This document shows positions 7,910 through 14,063 of a stretch of 23,499 bases of DNA, one piece after another (positions within the stretch are counted from its first letter, which is position 1; the number at the start of each line of letters is the position of its first letter). The stretch is from positions 1 to 23,499 of the forward strand of contig CAZBQD010000031.1 of NCBI GenBank assembly GCA_964493995.1, given 5' to 3'. The position numbers and the translations under genes are program-made. The DNA is from GCA-002282575 sp964493995 (GTDB lineage: Bacteria; Pseudomonadota; Gammaproteobacteria; Thiomicrospirales; Thiomicrospiraceae). Below the pieces are notes generated by a model. The model was not told the origin of the DNA, did no database searches, and saw nothing but the letters and a program-made list of their open reading frames with translations.

Positions 7910-9048
7910 GTGAAAAACAGAGGGTTTATACATACAAAAAGATGAATAGATTGGCTATCCGATTGCGAGATGATCTCAAAAGTGGTGGCAATGACTTTGT
8001 TTTGATTTATGCCTATAACGGTACTGGAAAAACACGTCTTTCGATGGAGTTCAAAGATCAATATAAAAAGGGTCAACGAACGTCTGGTAATGAGCAACCG
8101 AGAGACACGCTTTATTTCAATGCATTTACTGAAGATTTATTTCATTGGGATAATGATCTAGACGGTGATAATGATCTTTATTTGCAGTTAAATACGAAGT
8201 CCCGTTTTTTTGCTGGATTGATTGAGTTAGAAATGGAAACACGTATTCGCCCATTCTTGTGGCGTTATGTAGATTTTAATTTTAAGATCAAAACAAAAAA
8301 AGTCAAAATAGAGAACAGCGAGCGTGAACAGACCATAACCTATGTGTCATTTGAAAAAAATGAGCTAATCAACGGGCATTCAACAGTTGTTGAGAACATA
8401 AAAGTTTCGAGAGGTGAGGAAAATATATTTATTTGGTGCTTCTATCTTGCATTGGTTCAGCTTGTAATAGATAAGGCTGAATCTTATTCGTGGGTTGAGT
8501 ATTTATATATTGATGATCCAATTTCATCGTTAGATGATAACAATGCGATTGCAGTGGCTAGTGATTTGGCTAGGTTGCTGAAACAAGGAAATGTTAAGAC
8601 AGTCATCTCTTCGCATCATAGCTTGTTTTTTAATGTGATGAGTAATGAGCTTAAAAAAACGAAACATAAAAAATATTTTCTTCATTTAAGTAAAGATAAC
8701 TTCTACTCATTACGCTCTACAGATGAGACACCTTTTTTTCATCACGTCGCGATGTTAGATGCTTTAAAAAAGGCTGTTGAGACAGAAAAATTATACGCTT
8801 ATCACTTTAACATCATGCGAAATGTTCTAGAAAAAACAGCGACTTTTTTTGGCTTTAAGGACTTTTCAGAATGTCTTTCTGGCATTGAAGATGAGCAATT
8901 ATATTCACGGGCGTTAAATCTTCTAAGTCATGGAAATTATAGCATTTATGAGCCAAAAGAAATGGTAGAAGACAATAAAAGGTTATTCAAAGAAATTTTG
9001 GATAATTTCTTGTCTAAGTATAGATTTGATCTTCCTGATTTGCATTAG
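7906..9048 (+). CDS. PrrC/RloA-like ATPase, candidate RM-linked anticodon nuclease
   Basis: Protein of 380 residues with an ABC-type ATPase core: Walker A AYNGTGKT at 36-43, a signature-like SRGEEN at 168-173, Walker B plus D-loop YIDDPISSLD with D203-D204 and D210, and the switch histidines SSHH at 235-238. This architecture is that of the PrrC group of P-loop proteins linked to type I RM loci. After the ATPase core, R305-x3-E309 and H342 have almost the spacing of the Arg-Glu-His triad described for the PrrC tRNA anticodon nuclease, and overall length is close to PrrC (just under 400). I infer a guard nuclease held silent by the Hsd complex; a non-nuclease ATPase such as RloA is the main alternative. 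The gene is visibly A+T-rich relative to hsdR and hsdM, which suggests separate acquisition. It overlaps dinD copy 2 by ATGA. Confidence 0.65.
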   Translation: MSEKQRVYTYKKMNRLAIRLRDDLKSGGNDFVLIYAYNGTGKTRLSMEFKDQYKKGQRTSGNEQPRDTLYFNAFTEDLFHWDNDLDGDNDLYLQLNTKSRFFAGLIELEMETRIRPFLWRYVDFNFKIKTKKVKIENSEREQTITYVSFEKNELINGHSTVVENIKVSRGEENIFIWCFYLALVQLVIDKAESYSWVEYLYIDDPISSLDDNNAIAVASDLARLLKQGNVKTVISSHHSLFFNVMSNELKKTKHKKYFLHLSKDNFYSLRSTDETPFFHHVAMLDALKKAVETEKLYAYHFNIMRNVLEKTATFFGFKDFSECLSGIEDEQLYSRALNLLSHGNYSIYEPKEMVEDNKRLFKEILDNFLSKYRFDLPDLH

Positions 9049-9060
9049 AGATAGATAGTG

Positions 9061-9201
9061 ATGGTTGCACAAAGTCAAAAATTAGAATCCTTAAAACAGC
9101 AGTTGTTTCTCCATTCCCCTCCGTTGGAGGGGTGGGAGGCGCAGCCTGACGGGGTGGTTTCTAGCCCTGCACCAACATTCAAAAAGGTGATGATTGAATG
9201 A
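9061..9201 (+). pseudogene. hsdS 3' remnant, small ORF coupled to the PIN gene
   Basis: The 46-codon frame starting MVAQSQKLESLKQQLF reproduces the C-terminal end of HsdS (AQSQKIESLKQ...QQLF...PPLEGW.AQPDGVV), with about 22 bases deleted inside. It then runs on through unrelated codons to a TGA that overlaps the start of the PIN gene. No upstream hsdS body is present; the PrrC-like gene ends 12 bases before it. I read it as the scar of a second hsdS copy. Because it overlaps the next gene it may still be translated and may aid translation of the PIN gene, but no function can be assigned. Confidence 0.7.
9067..9159 (+). repeat. Second copy of the hsdS 3' end sequence
   Basis: Matches 6891-7006 with a single gap of about 22 bases and few mismatches, including the CCCCTCC-GTT-GGAGGGG hairpin (9116-9132). 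The two copies flank dinD copy 2 and the PrrC-like gene as direct repeats, so recombination between them could delete or duplicate that block. Confidence 0.85.
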
Positions 9202-9632
9202 GAGTTTATTTAGATAATTGCATGTTTAATCGTCCATACGATGATCAAGGGCAAATCCTCATTTTGTTAGAGTCAGAAGCCAAGCTGAAAATACAAGAGG
9301 GTATTCGCGCTGGCGTTTATGAATTAGTATGGTCTTACATATTAGACTATGAAAACAGCAAAAATCCGTGCATCGAAAGAAGAGAGCACATTGCACAGTG
9401 GAGACACTATGCGCAACGGGATATGGTCGCCAGTGAGCTTGTTATCACTCAAGCCAAACGCTTACAAGCACTCGGTTTGAAAACATTTGATGCCTTGCAT
9501 ATTGCCTGTGCCATTGCTGCACAAGCGCAATATTTTTTAACGACAGATAAAGGCGTATTGAAGAAGGCAGATCAGATCACAGAAATTCAAATTCAAGACC
9601 CTATCGGGTTTATTCGGGAGGTGATTGCATGA
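9198..9632 (+). CDS. PIN-domain protein, putative ribonuclease toxin
   Basis: Protein of 144 residues with the look of a PIN-fold RNase. There is an early acidic residue in YLDNCMFNRP (D6), internal acidic positions in WSYILDYEN, and later KTFDALHIACA and FLTTDKGVL, which carry the conserved aspartates that bind metal. PIN proteins are most often toxins of VapBC-like modules that cut RNA. The start overlaps the stop of the hsdS remnant (ATGA), and the stop overlaps the next small gene (ATGA). That 67-residue protein is the obvious candidate partner, although in classical VapBC the antitoxin comes first. The motif spacing was judged by eye; toxicity is inferred. Confidence 0.72.
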   Translation: MRVYLDNCMFNRPYDDQGQILILLESEAKLKIQEGIRAGVYELVWSYILDYENSKNPCIERREHIAQWRHYAQRDMVASELVITQAKRLQALGLKTFDALHIACAIAAQAQYFLTTDKGVLKKADQITEIQIQDPIGFIREVIA

Positions 9633-9832
9633 TTAGCGATACAGAAATTCGTGTCAAAGGTGTACAGGTGTTAGCGCAATACCTAGGTGATGTAGAAATG
9701 GAAAGATTCATTGCCCTGATTCAACGTGAACATTTTGATTATACGCAGTGGCGCACAACATTACACACAGAAGACAGCATAGAAGCCATTAGCCAACAGG
9801 CGATGAATTTTAGAGAAAAGCTCGCATCATGA
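9629..9832 (+). CDS. Small acidic protein, putative partner of the PIN protein
   Basis: A 67-residue protein with no family I can name confidently. It is rich in Glu, Asp and Gln (DTEIRVKGVQVLAQYLGDVEMERFIALI at the start) and probably all-helical, with a middle block HFDYTQWRTTLH and a tail EAISQQAMNFREK. It overlaps the PIN gene upstream and hsdM downstream, both by ATGA. Its size, charge and strict coupling to the PIN gene suggest an antitoxin or regulator; this is inference from context only. There is no recognisable DNA-binding motif (AbrB, RHH or HTH). Confidence 0.6.
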   Translation: MISDTEIRVKGVQVLAQYLGDVEMERFIALIQREHFDYTQWRTTLHTEDSIEAISQQAMNFREKLAS

Positions 9833-11439
9833 CCGAACAAGACCAAAAACGCCTAGGCACGACCCTATGGGCGATTGCCGATGACTTACGCGGGGCAATG
9901 GATCCCGATGATTTTCGAGACTACATGCTCTCGTTTCTGTTCTTGCGCTATTTGTCGGACAACTACGAGTTAGCGGTTAAAAAAGAATTGGGTTCGGATT
10001 ATCCCGATGTGACCGAAGAGGGTAGTTCGCCTTTAGCGCAATGGTACAGCGATAACAGCGATGATGTGAGCGAGTTTGAAAAGCTCATGCGTCGTAAGGT
10101 GCATTATGTCATTAAGCCGCCTTACCTCTGGACAAGCCTTGCCGAAATGGCGCGCACCCAGCACACGGACTTGCTCAAAACCCTGCAAGAAGGTTTTAAG
10201 TACATCGAAACCGAATCCTTTCAAAGCACTTTCCAAGGCTTGTTTTCGGAGATTAACCTCAGCTCCGATAAGTTGGGCAAACGCTACGAAGACCGCAATG
10301 CCAAACTCTGTACGATTATTACCAAAATTGCCGAGGGCATTGCTAAGTTTTCGACCAGCAGCGATGTCTTGGGTGATGCTTACGAATACCTGATTGGTCA
10401 ATTTGCCGCAGGATCGGGCAAAAAAGCGGGTGAGTTTTATACTCCGCAACAAATTTCGACTATTTTGTCCGATATTGTTGTGCTCGATAGCCAAGACCCC
10501 AGCGCAGGTAAGCGCGAACGATTGGATAAAGTGTTCGATTTTGCGTGTGGTTCTGGCTCGTTATTGCTCAATGTGCGTAAACACTTGGGGGCGCAGGGCA
10601 TTGGTAAAATTTTCGGACAAGAAAAGAATATTACTACCTATAACCTTGCGCGTATGAACATGCTGTTGCATGGTGTGAAAGATTCGGAGTTTGAGATTTT
10701 CCACGGCGATACTTTGCTGAACGAGTGGGATATATTAAGCGAGCTGAATCCCACCAAAAAAGTCGAGTTTAATGCCATTGTCGCCAATCCACCCTTTAGC
10801 TACCGTTGGGAACCTAAGGAAGAAGTGGCGAAAGATTTTCGCTTTAGCAGTTATGGCTTAGCACCCAAGTCGGCGGCTGACTTTGCCTTTTTACTGCACG
10901 GGTTTCACTTTTTAGCCAAAGATGGTGTGATGGCGATTGTGCTACCGCATGGTGTATTGTTCCGTGGCGGCGCAGAAGAAAAGATTCGTAAAAAGCTATT
11001 GCAAGACGGGCATATTGATACGGTCATTGGCTTGCCAGCGAATCTGTTTTATTCGACGGGTATCCCTGTGTGCATTTTGGTATTGAAAAAATGCAAAAAA
11101 CCCGATGATGTGTTGTTTATCAACGCCAGCGAGCACTTCGAAAAAGGGAAACGTCAGAATAAGCTGTTGCCAGAGCATATCCAAAAGATTGTTTCGACCT
11201 ACCAATACCGTAGTGAAGAAGCGCGTTATTCGCGCCGTGTGTCGATGGATGAAATCGCACAAAATGATTTTAACCTGAATATCTCTCGCTATATCAGTAC
11301 CGCACAAGCAGAAGTAAAAATTGATTTACAAGTAGTGAATGCTGAGTTGTTGGCGGTTGAGCAAAAACGCGTAGCAGCGGCTAAACAGCATAATACGTTT
11401 TTGCGCGAGTTGGGTTTGCCTGAGTTGCCTGTGTCATGA
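9829..11439 (+). CDS. hsdM: Type I restriction-modification DNA methyltransferase subunit M (HsdM)
   Basis: N6-adenine methyltransferase subunit that, with HsdS, methylates the host's recognition sites. The 536-residue protein starts with the HsdM N-terminal helical domain (LGTTLWAIADDLRGAMDPDDFRDYMLSFLFLRYLSD). The AdoMet-binding motif I is FDFACGSGSLL at 236-246, and the catalytic motif IV is NPPF at 320-323. Length and the opening block resemble type IC enzymes, the group in which PrrC guard nucleases are known. It is last in the locus and some 2.8 kb from hsdS, whereas hsdM and hsdS are usually adjacent. The start overlaps the 67-residue gene, and the stop overlaps an ATG in frame with thiS. 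The gene appears intact. Confidence 0.96.
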   Translation: MTEQDQKRLGTTLWAIADDLRGAMDPDDFRDYMLSFLFLRYLSDNYELAVKKELGSDYPDVTEEGSSPLAQWYSDNSDDVSEFEKLMRRKVHYVIKPPYLWTSLAEMARTQHTDLLKTLQEGFKYIETESFQSTFQGLFSEINLSSDKLGKRYEDRNAKLCTIITKIAEGIAKFSTSSDVLGDAYEYLIGQFAAGSGKKAGEFYTPQQISTILSDIVVLDSQDPSAGKRERLDKVFDFACGSGSLLLNVRKHLGAQGIGKIFGQEKNITTYNLARMNMLLHGVKDSEFEIFHGDTLLNEWDILSELNPTKKVEFNAIVANPPFSYRWEPKEEVAKDFRFSSYGLAPKSAADFAFLLHGFHFLAKDGVMAIVLPHGVLFRGGAEEKIRKKLLQDGHIDTVIGLPANLFYSTGIPVCILVLKKCKKPDDVLFINASEHFEKGKRQNKLLPEHIQKIVSTYQYRSEEARYSRRVSMDEIAQNDFNLNISRYISTAQAEVKIDLQVVNAELLAVEQKRVAAAKQHNTFLRELGLPELPVS

Positions 11440-11460
11440 AAGAACAAAAGGAAAACAACA

Positions 11461-11687
11461 TGAGTTGTCAACAATGCGCCACCATTGTGGTGTCGTTTAA
11501 TGGCGAAAGCTTTGCCATTCATCAAGGCATGATGTTGGCTGATTTTTTGCAAGGTCGCGGTTATGCGCCCGATCAACGCATGGCCTGTGCCATCAATACC
11601 CAGTTTGTGCCTAAGGGGCAGTATGTCAGCCGAGAGCTTCAAAATGGTGATCGAATTGATGTGGTAGCCCCCGTACAGGGAGGCTAA
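11461..11687 (+). CDS. thiS: Thiamine biosynthesis sulfur carrier ThiS
   Basis: Small ubiquitin-like carrier whose C-terminal glycine is adenylated and thiocarboxylated to bring sulfur to ThiG for thiazole formation. It ends in the required Gly-Gly (VVAPVQGG) and has the beta-grasp pattern, with ELQNGDRIDVVAPV near the end. The ATG at 11461 is chosen because AAAGGA lies about seven bases ahead, giving 75 residues, close to the usual size. An in-frame ATG at 11436 overlaps the hsdM stop (ATGA) and would add eight polar residues, so it remains possible. Either way thiS directly follows hsdM, so it is expressed with the RM genes or from a promoter inside them. Confidence 0.93.
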
Positions 11688-11837
11688 TAAAAATTCAATT
11701 AAGGAGCGCTAACAGCGTTAAAAACCCTCTCAAAAAAATCAGCTATTTCAGTAGTCTTACTTTTTTTGTTTCGGGCTTTCGCCTTGTTATCATCTCCTTA
11801 CTTGAGATTTTTATGCTTAATATAAATAGGAATCAGT

Positions 11838-12620
11838 ATGTCGTTTACATTGGCTGGCGTTGAGCTAAACAGTCGCTTTTTTATCGGTTCATCTCTGTAT
11901 CCGTCGCCACAGCATTTACAGGGTTCGGTCAAAGCCAGTGGGGCAGAAGTGATTACCGTGGGGTTGCGTCGTTTGAATCCACAAGCGGGTGGTGGTAATG
12001 CCTACTGGTCGATGATTCAAGCGACGGGATGTCAGTTATTACCCAACACCGCAGGCTGTTACACGGCGCAAGAAGCGATTACCACGGCACAGATGGCGCG
12101 GGAAATTTTCGGCACCGATTGGATTAAGTTGGAAACCATCGGTGATGATTACAACTTGCAACCAAACCCCTTTGAGTTGCTTAAAGCGGCAGAAGTGTTG
12201 GTTGAAGAAGGATTTAAGGTGTTTGCTTACACCACCGATGATTTGGTGCTGGCCTTGAAACTTTACGACTTAGGCGTGACGGCGATTATGCCGTGGGCAG
12301 CACCCATTGGTACGGCATTGGGTCCGATTAATCTCTATGCACTCGAAGCGATTCGAGCGCGCTTACCCGATGCTTTCTTAGTGGTCGATGCGGGCTTAGG
12401 CGTACCTAGCCATGCCGCGAAAGTGATGGAATTAGGTTACGATGCTTGTTTGCTCAATTCTGCCGTCGCACAAGCGGCTGACCCCGTGAAAATGGCAAAA
12501 GCCTTTTCCTCTGCCATCGAAGCAGGGCGTTGGTGTTACGAAGCAGGACCGATTCCGTCGCGCCCGACCGCGCAAGCATCGACGCCGACGCTGGGTACAC
12601 CGTTTTGGCATCAGGGGTGA
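11838..12620 (+). CDS. thiG: Thiazole synthase ThiG
   Basis: Forms the thiazole phosphate ring from deoxyxylulose phosphate, ThiS-thiocarboxylate and the dehydroglycine made by ThiO. The 260-residue TIM-barrel protein shows family blocks: SRFFIGSSLYPSPQ at the start, EVITVGLRR, LPNTAGCYTAQEA, TDWIKLETIGDD (carrying the lysine expected to form the Schiff base), VLALKLYDLGVTAIMPWAAPIGT and VVDAGLGVPSHAAKVMELGYDACLLNSAVAQA. AGGAA at 11828-11832, five bases upstream, supports the start. The 150-bp gap to thiS (11688-11837) is unusually long for this pair. It holds A/T-rich sequence and a weak stem at 11704-11718 but no clear promoter or terminator. Confidence 0.97.
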   Translation: MSFTLAGVELNSRFFIGSSLYPSPQHLQGSVKASGAEVITVGLRRLNPQAGGGNAYWSMIQATGCQLLPNTAGCYTAQEAITTAQMAREIFGTDWIKLETIGDDYNLQPNPFELLKAAEVLVEEGFKVFAYTTDDLVLALKLYDLGVTAIMPWAAPIGTALGPINLYALEAIRARLPDAFLVVDAGLGVPSHAAKVMELGYDACLLNSAVAQAADPVKMAKAFSSAIEAGRWCYEAGPIPSRPTAQASTPTLGTPFWHQG

Positions 12621-12665
12621 TGACAAGAGGAATACTTATTGTTATTCTAACTAATCAAAACAATT

Positions 12666-12758
12666 GAACACCATGAAGAAATCAAGATCTTGCCATCCTT
12701 TGAGTCAGGTGAATGGGTTTCTGATTTGTCCACAAAGCGTAAAGCGCTGTGGTTATAG
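12666..12758 (+). pseudogene. Possible degraded antitoxin N-terminus (CopG-like)
   Basis: A short open stretch after thiG reads EHHEEIKILPSFESGEWVSDLSTKRKALWL and then a stop, with no in-frame ATG in front. The phrase resembles the N-terminal part of small CopG-type antitoxins (EE..IL.SFE.GEW.S), which normally continue into a ribbon-helix-helix domain; here that part is missing. I take it as a broken gene left in the thiG-DUF4160 gap. The match is from memory of the family and short, so confidence is low. Confidence 0.35.
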
Positions 12759-12788
12759 ATGCGCAGGGTAGAAAGGAGTCGAATCAGT

Positions 12789-13058
12789 ATGCCAACAATC
12801 TCTATGTTTTACGGACTGATGATTAGCCTTTTTTATGAAGACGGAGATCGTCATCATTTACCTCATATTCATGTGCGTTATCAAGGAATGAGGGCGTCAA
12901 TTGCCATAGATTCAGGTGATGTGCTTGCTGGGCAAATTCCACCGAAACAACTCAAATTGGTACAAGCATGGATTGAATTGCATAAGGATGAACTTCTTGC
13001 CAACTGGCAGTTGGTCAATGAAGGAGAAGAGCCCTATAAAATTGCCCCATTACAATAA
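12789..13058 (+). CDS. DUF4160 domain protein
   Basis: An 89-residue protein of the DUF4160 family, recognised by its opening MPTISMFYGLMISLFYEDGDRHHLPHIHVRYQG and by GDVLAGQIPPKQLKLVQAWIELHKDELLANW. The biochemical role is unknown. The ATG at 12789 is preferred over an in-frame ATG at 12759, because the family begins MPTI and a purine-rich AAGGAG precedes it. It lies 2 bp before a DUF2442 gene, a pairing common in bacterial accessory DNA and suggestive of a toxin-antitoxin-like module, although this is not proven. Confidence 0.85.
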   Translation: MPTISMFYGLMISLFYEDGDRHHLPHIHVRYQGMRASIAIDSGDVLAGQIPPKQLKLVQAWIELHKDELLANWQLVNEGEEPYKIAPLQ

Positions 13059-13060
13059 CA

Positions 13061-13321
13061 GTGATGACAGTTATGAATACAGAACTGATTGATGTTGTGG
13101 ATGTTGTGCCATTAGAAAACTATCAACTTGAATTAACCTTTGCGAATCATGAGCGAAGGGTCTTTGATATGACAGCTTATCTCCATAAGAAGCCATTTAA
13201 CAAACTGACAGAGCAAAACCGATTTATGACAGCTCATGTTGATTACGGTACAGTCGTCTGGGATGGCAATATAGATATGTCGCCTGAAACACTCTATGAC
13301 CGATCTAAACTCAAACAATAA
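13061..13321 (+). CDS. DUF2442 domain protein
   Basis: An 86-residue protein with the DUF2442 pattern: a beta-rich start ELIDVVDVVPLENYQLELTFANHERRVFDMTAYL and an end VVWDGNIDMSPETLYDRSK. This family is frequently encoded beside DUF4160. Molecular function is not established; a partner or antitoxin role is inferred from the pairing. Start choice is uncertain, as Met codons at positions 1, 2 and 5 are all possible and no strong Shine-Dalgarno sequence is visible. Confidence 0.82.
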   Translation: MMTVMNTELIDVVDVVPLENYQLELTFANHERRVFDMTAYLHKKPFNKLTEQNRFMTAHVDYGTVVWDGNIDMSPETLYDRSKLKQ

Positions 13322-13343
13322 CTATCAAGGATAGAGGGTTGTC

Positions 13344-14063
13344 ATGGAAAAGTTAGCAGAAATTCAACCGATGCAAACAACTCAACTTATTCCCAATCAG
13401 CCGTTAGCGTTGCAACTGGCCAAGCGAGATTTATCGTTATTGGTTTATGACGCCGTCAATCTGGAAGGGGTGGCGATGACCTTACCAGAAGTGCAGACAA
13501 TTCTGGATGGTATTACCGTTGGCGGGCATAAAATCAGCGATCAAACGATGGCTGTTAACCAAGCTAAGGCTTGGGAGTTATTGTTTGAGATGGTCAAAAC
13601 TGGGCGTTTTAGGTTTGATAAGGCAACGGCACTCGAAATTCATCAAGTGGCAGCTCAGGATGAAGCTTTAGATTGGGGCAAGTTCCGCACAGGCTTTGTC
13701 ACTATTTCGGGCTCGGACTATGAGCCGCCAGCACCTGAAACGCTTGATGAGCATTGGATAGCTTTAGAAGCATCGTTGCACAAAATTACCGACGTTTACG
13801 ACCGTGCTATCACGGCATTTTTACAGATGGCTAGGGTGCAATTTTTTTGGGATGTGAATAAGCGCACAGGGCGCTTTATGATGAATGGCATTTTGCTGGC
13901 GCACGGCTATCCGATCATCAATGTGCCCGCTAAGCGGCAACAAGCGTTTAACCAGTTGATGCTTGATTTTTACTCAGACAACGATATGGCCGCTATGAAT
14001 GCTTTCTTGCGTAGCTGTTTGGATCAACGACTGTTGAGAAATTTTGTGACTGTGGCTGGATGA
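13344..14063 (+). CDS. Fic-fold family protein with degenerate active-site motif
   Basis: A 239-residue protein with a Fic core. Fic enzymes usually transfer AMP to a target protein using the motif HPFx(D/E)GNGRxxR. Here the corresponding stretch is QFFWDVNKRTGR (166-177): the catalytic His is Gln and the first Gly of the loop is Val, while Asn, Arg and Gly downstream remain. The N-terminal YDAVNLEG resembles the inhibitory helix (S/T)xxxE(G/N) but has Ala in place of Ser/Thr. Classical AMPylation therefore seems unlikely. Fic relatives with QFF.D.NKRT are, to my recollection, a recurring subgroup, so this may be a family trait rather than decay. GAGGG at 13334-13338 supports the start. The stop overlaps thiDE (ATGA). 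Confidence 0.82.
   Translation: MEKLAEIQPMQTTQLIPNQPLALQLAKRDLSLLVYDAVNLEGVAMTLPEVQTILDGITVGGHKISDQTMAVNQAKAWELLFEMVKTGRFRFDKATALEIHQVAAQDEALDWGKFRTGFVTISGSDYEPPAPETLDEHWIALEASLHKITDVYDRAITAFLQMARVQFFWDVNKRTGRFMMNGILLAHGYPIINVPAKRQQAFNQLMLDFYSDNDMAAMNAFLRSCLDQRLLRNFVTVAG

Noticed and set aside
7906..9048. RloC-type nuclease with zinc hook
   Set aside because: There is no long coiled-coil insertion and no CxxC hook; at 380 residues it fits PrrC/RloA size only.
10033..10494. Minus-strand open frame of 153 codons inside hsdM
   Set aside because: It is antisense to hsdM, its codon pattern follows from the sense gene, and it matches no family.
1802..11439. Prophage or integrative element carrying the RM genes
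   Set aside because: No integrase, transposase, phage structural gene, tRNA target or flanking attachment repeat was found at the island edges.
11688..11837. A TPP riboswitch in front of thiG
   Set aside because: I looked for the conserved THI-box pattern (CUGAGA and a downstream ACCUGA-type segment with supporting stems) and found none.
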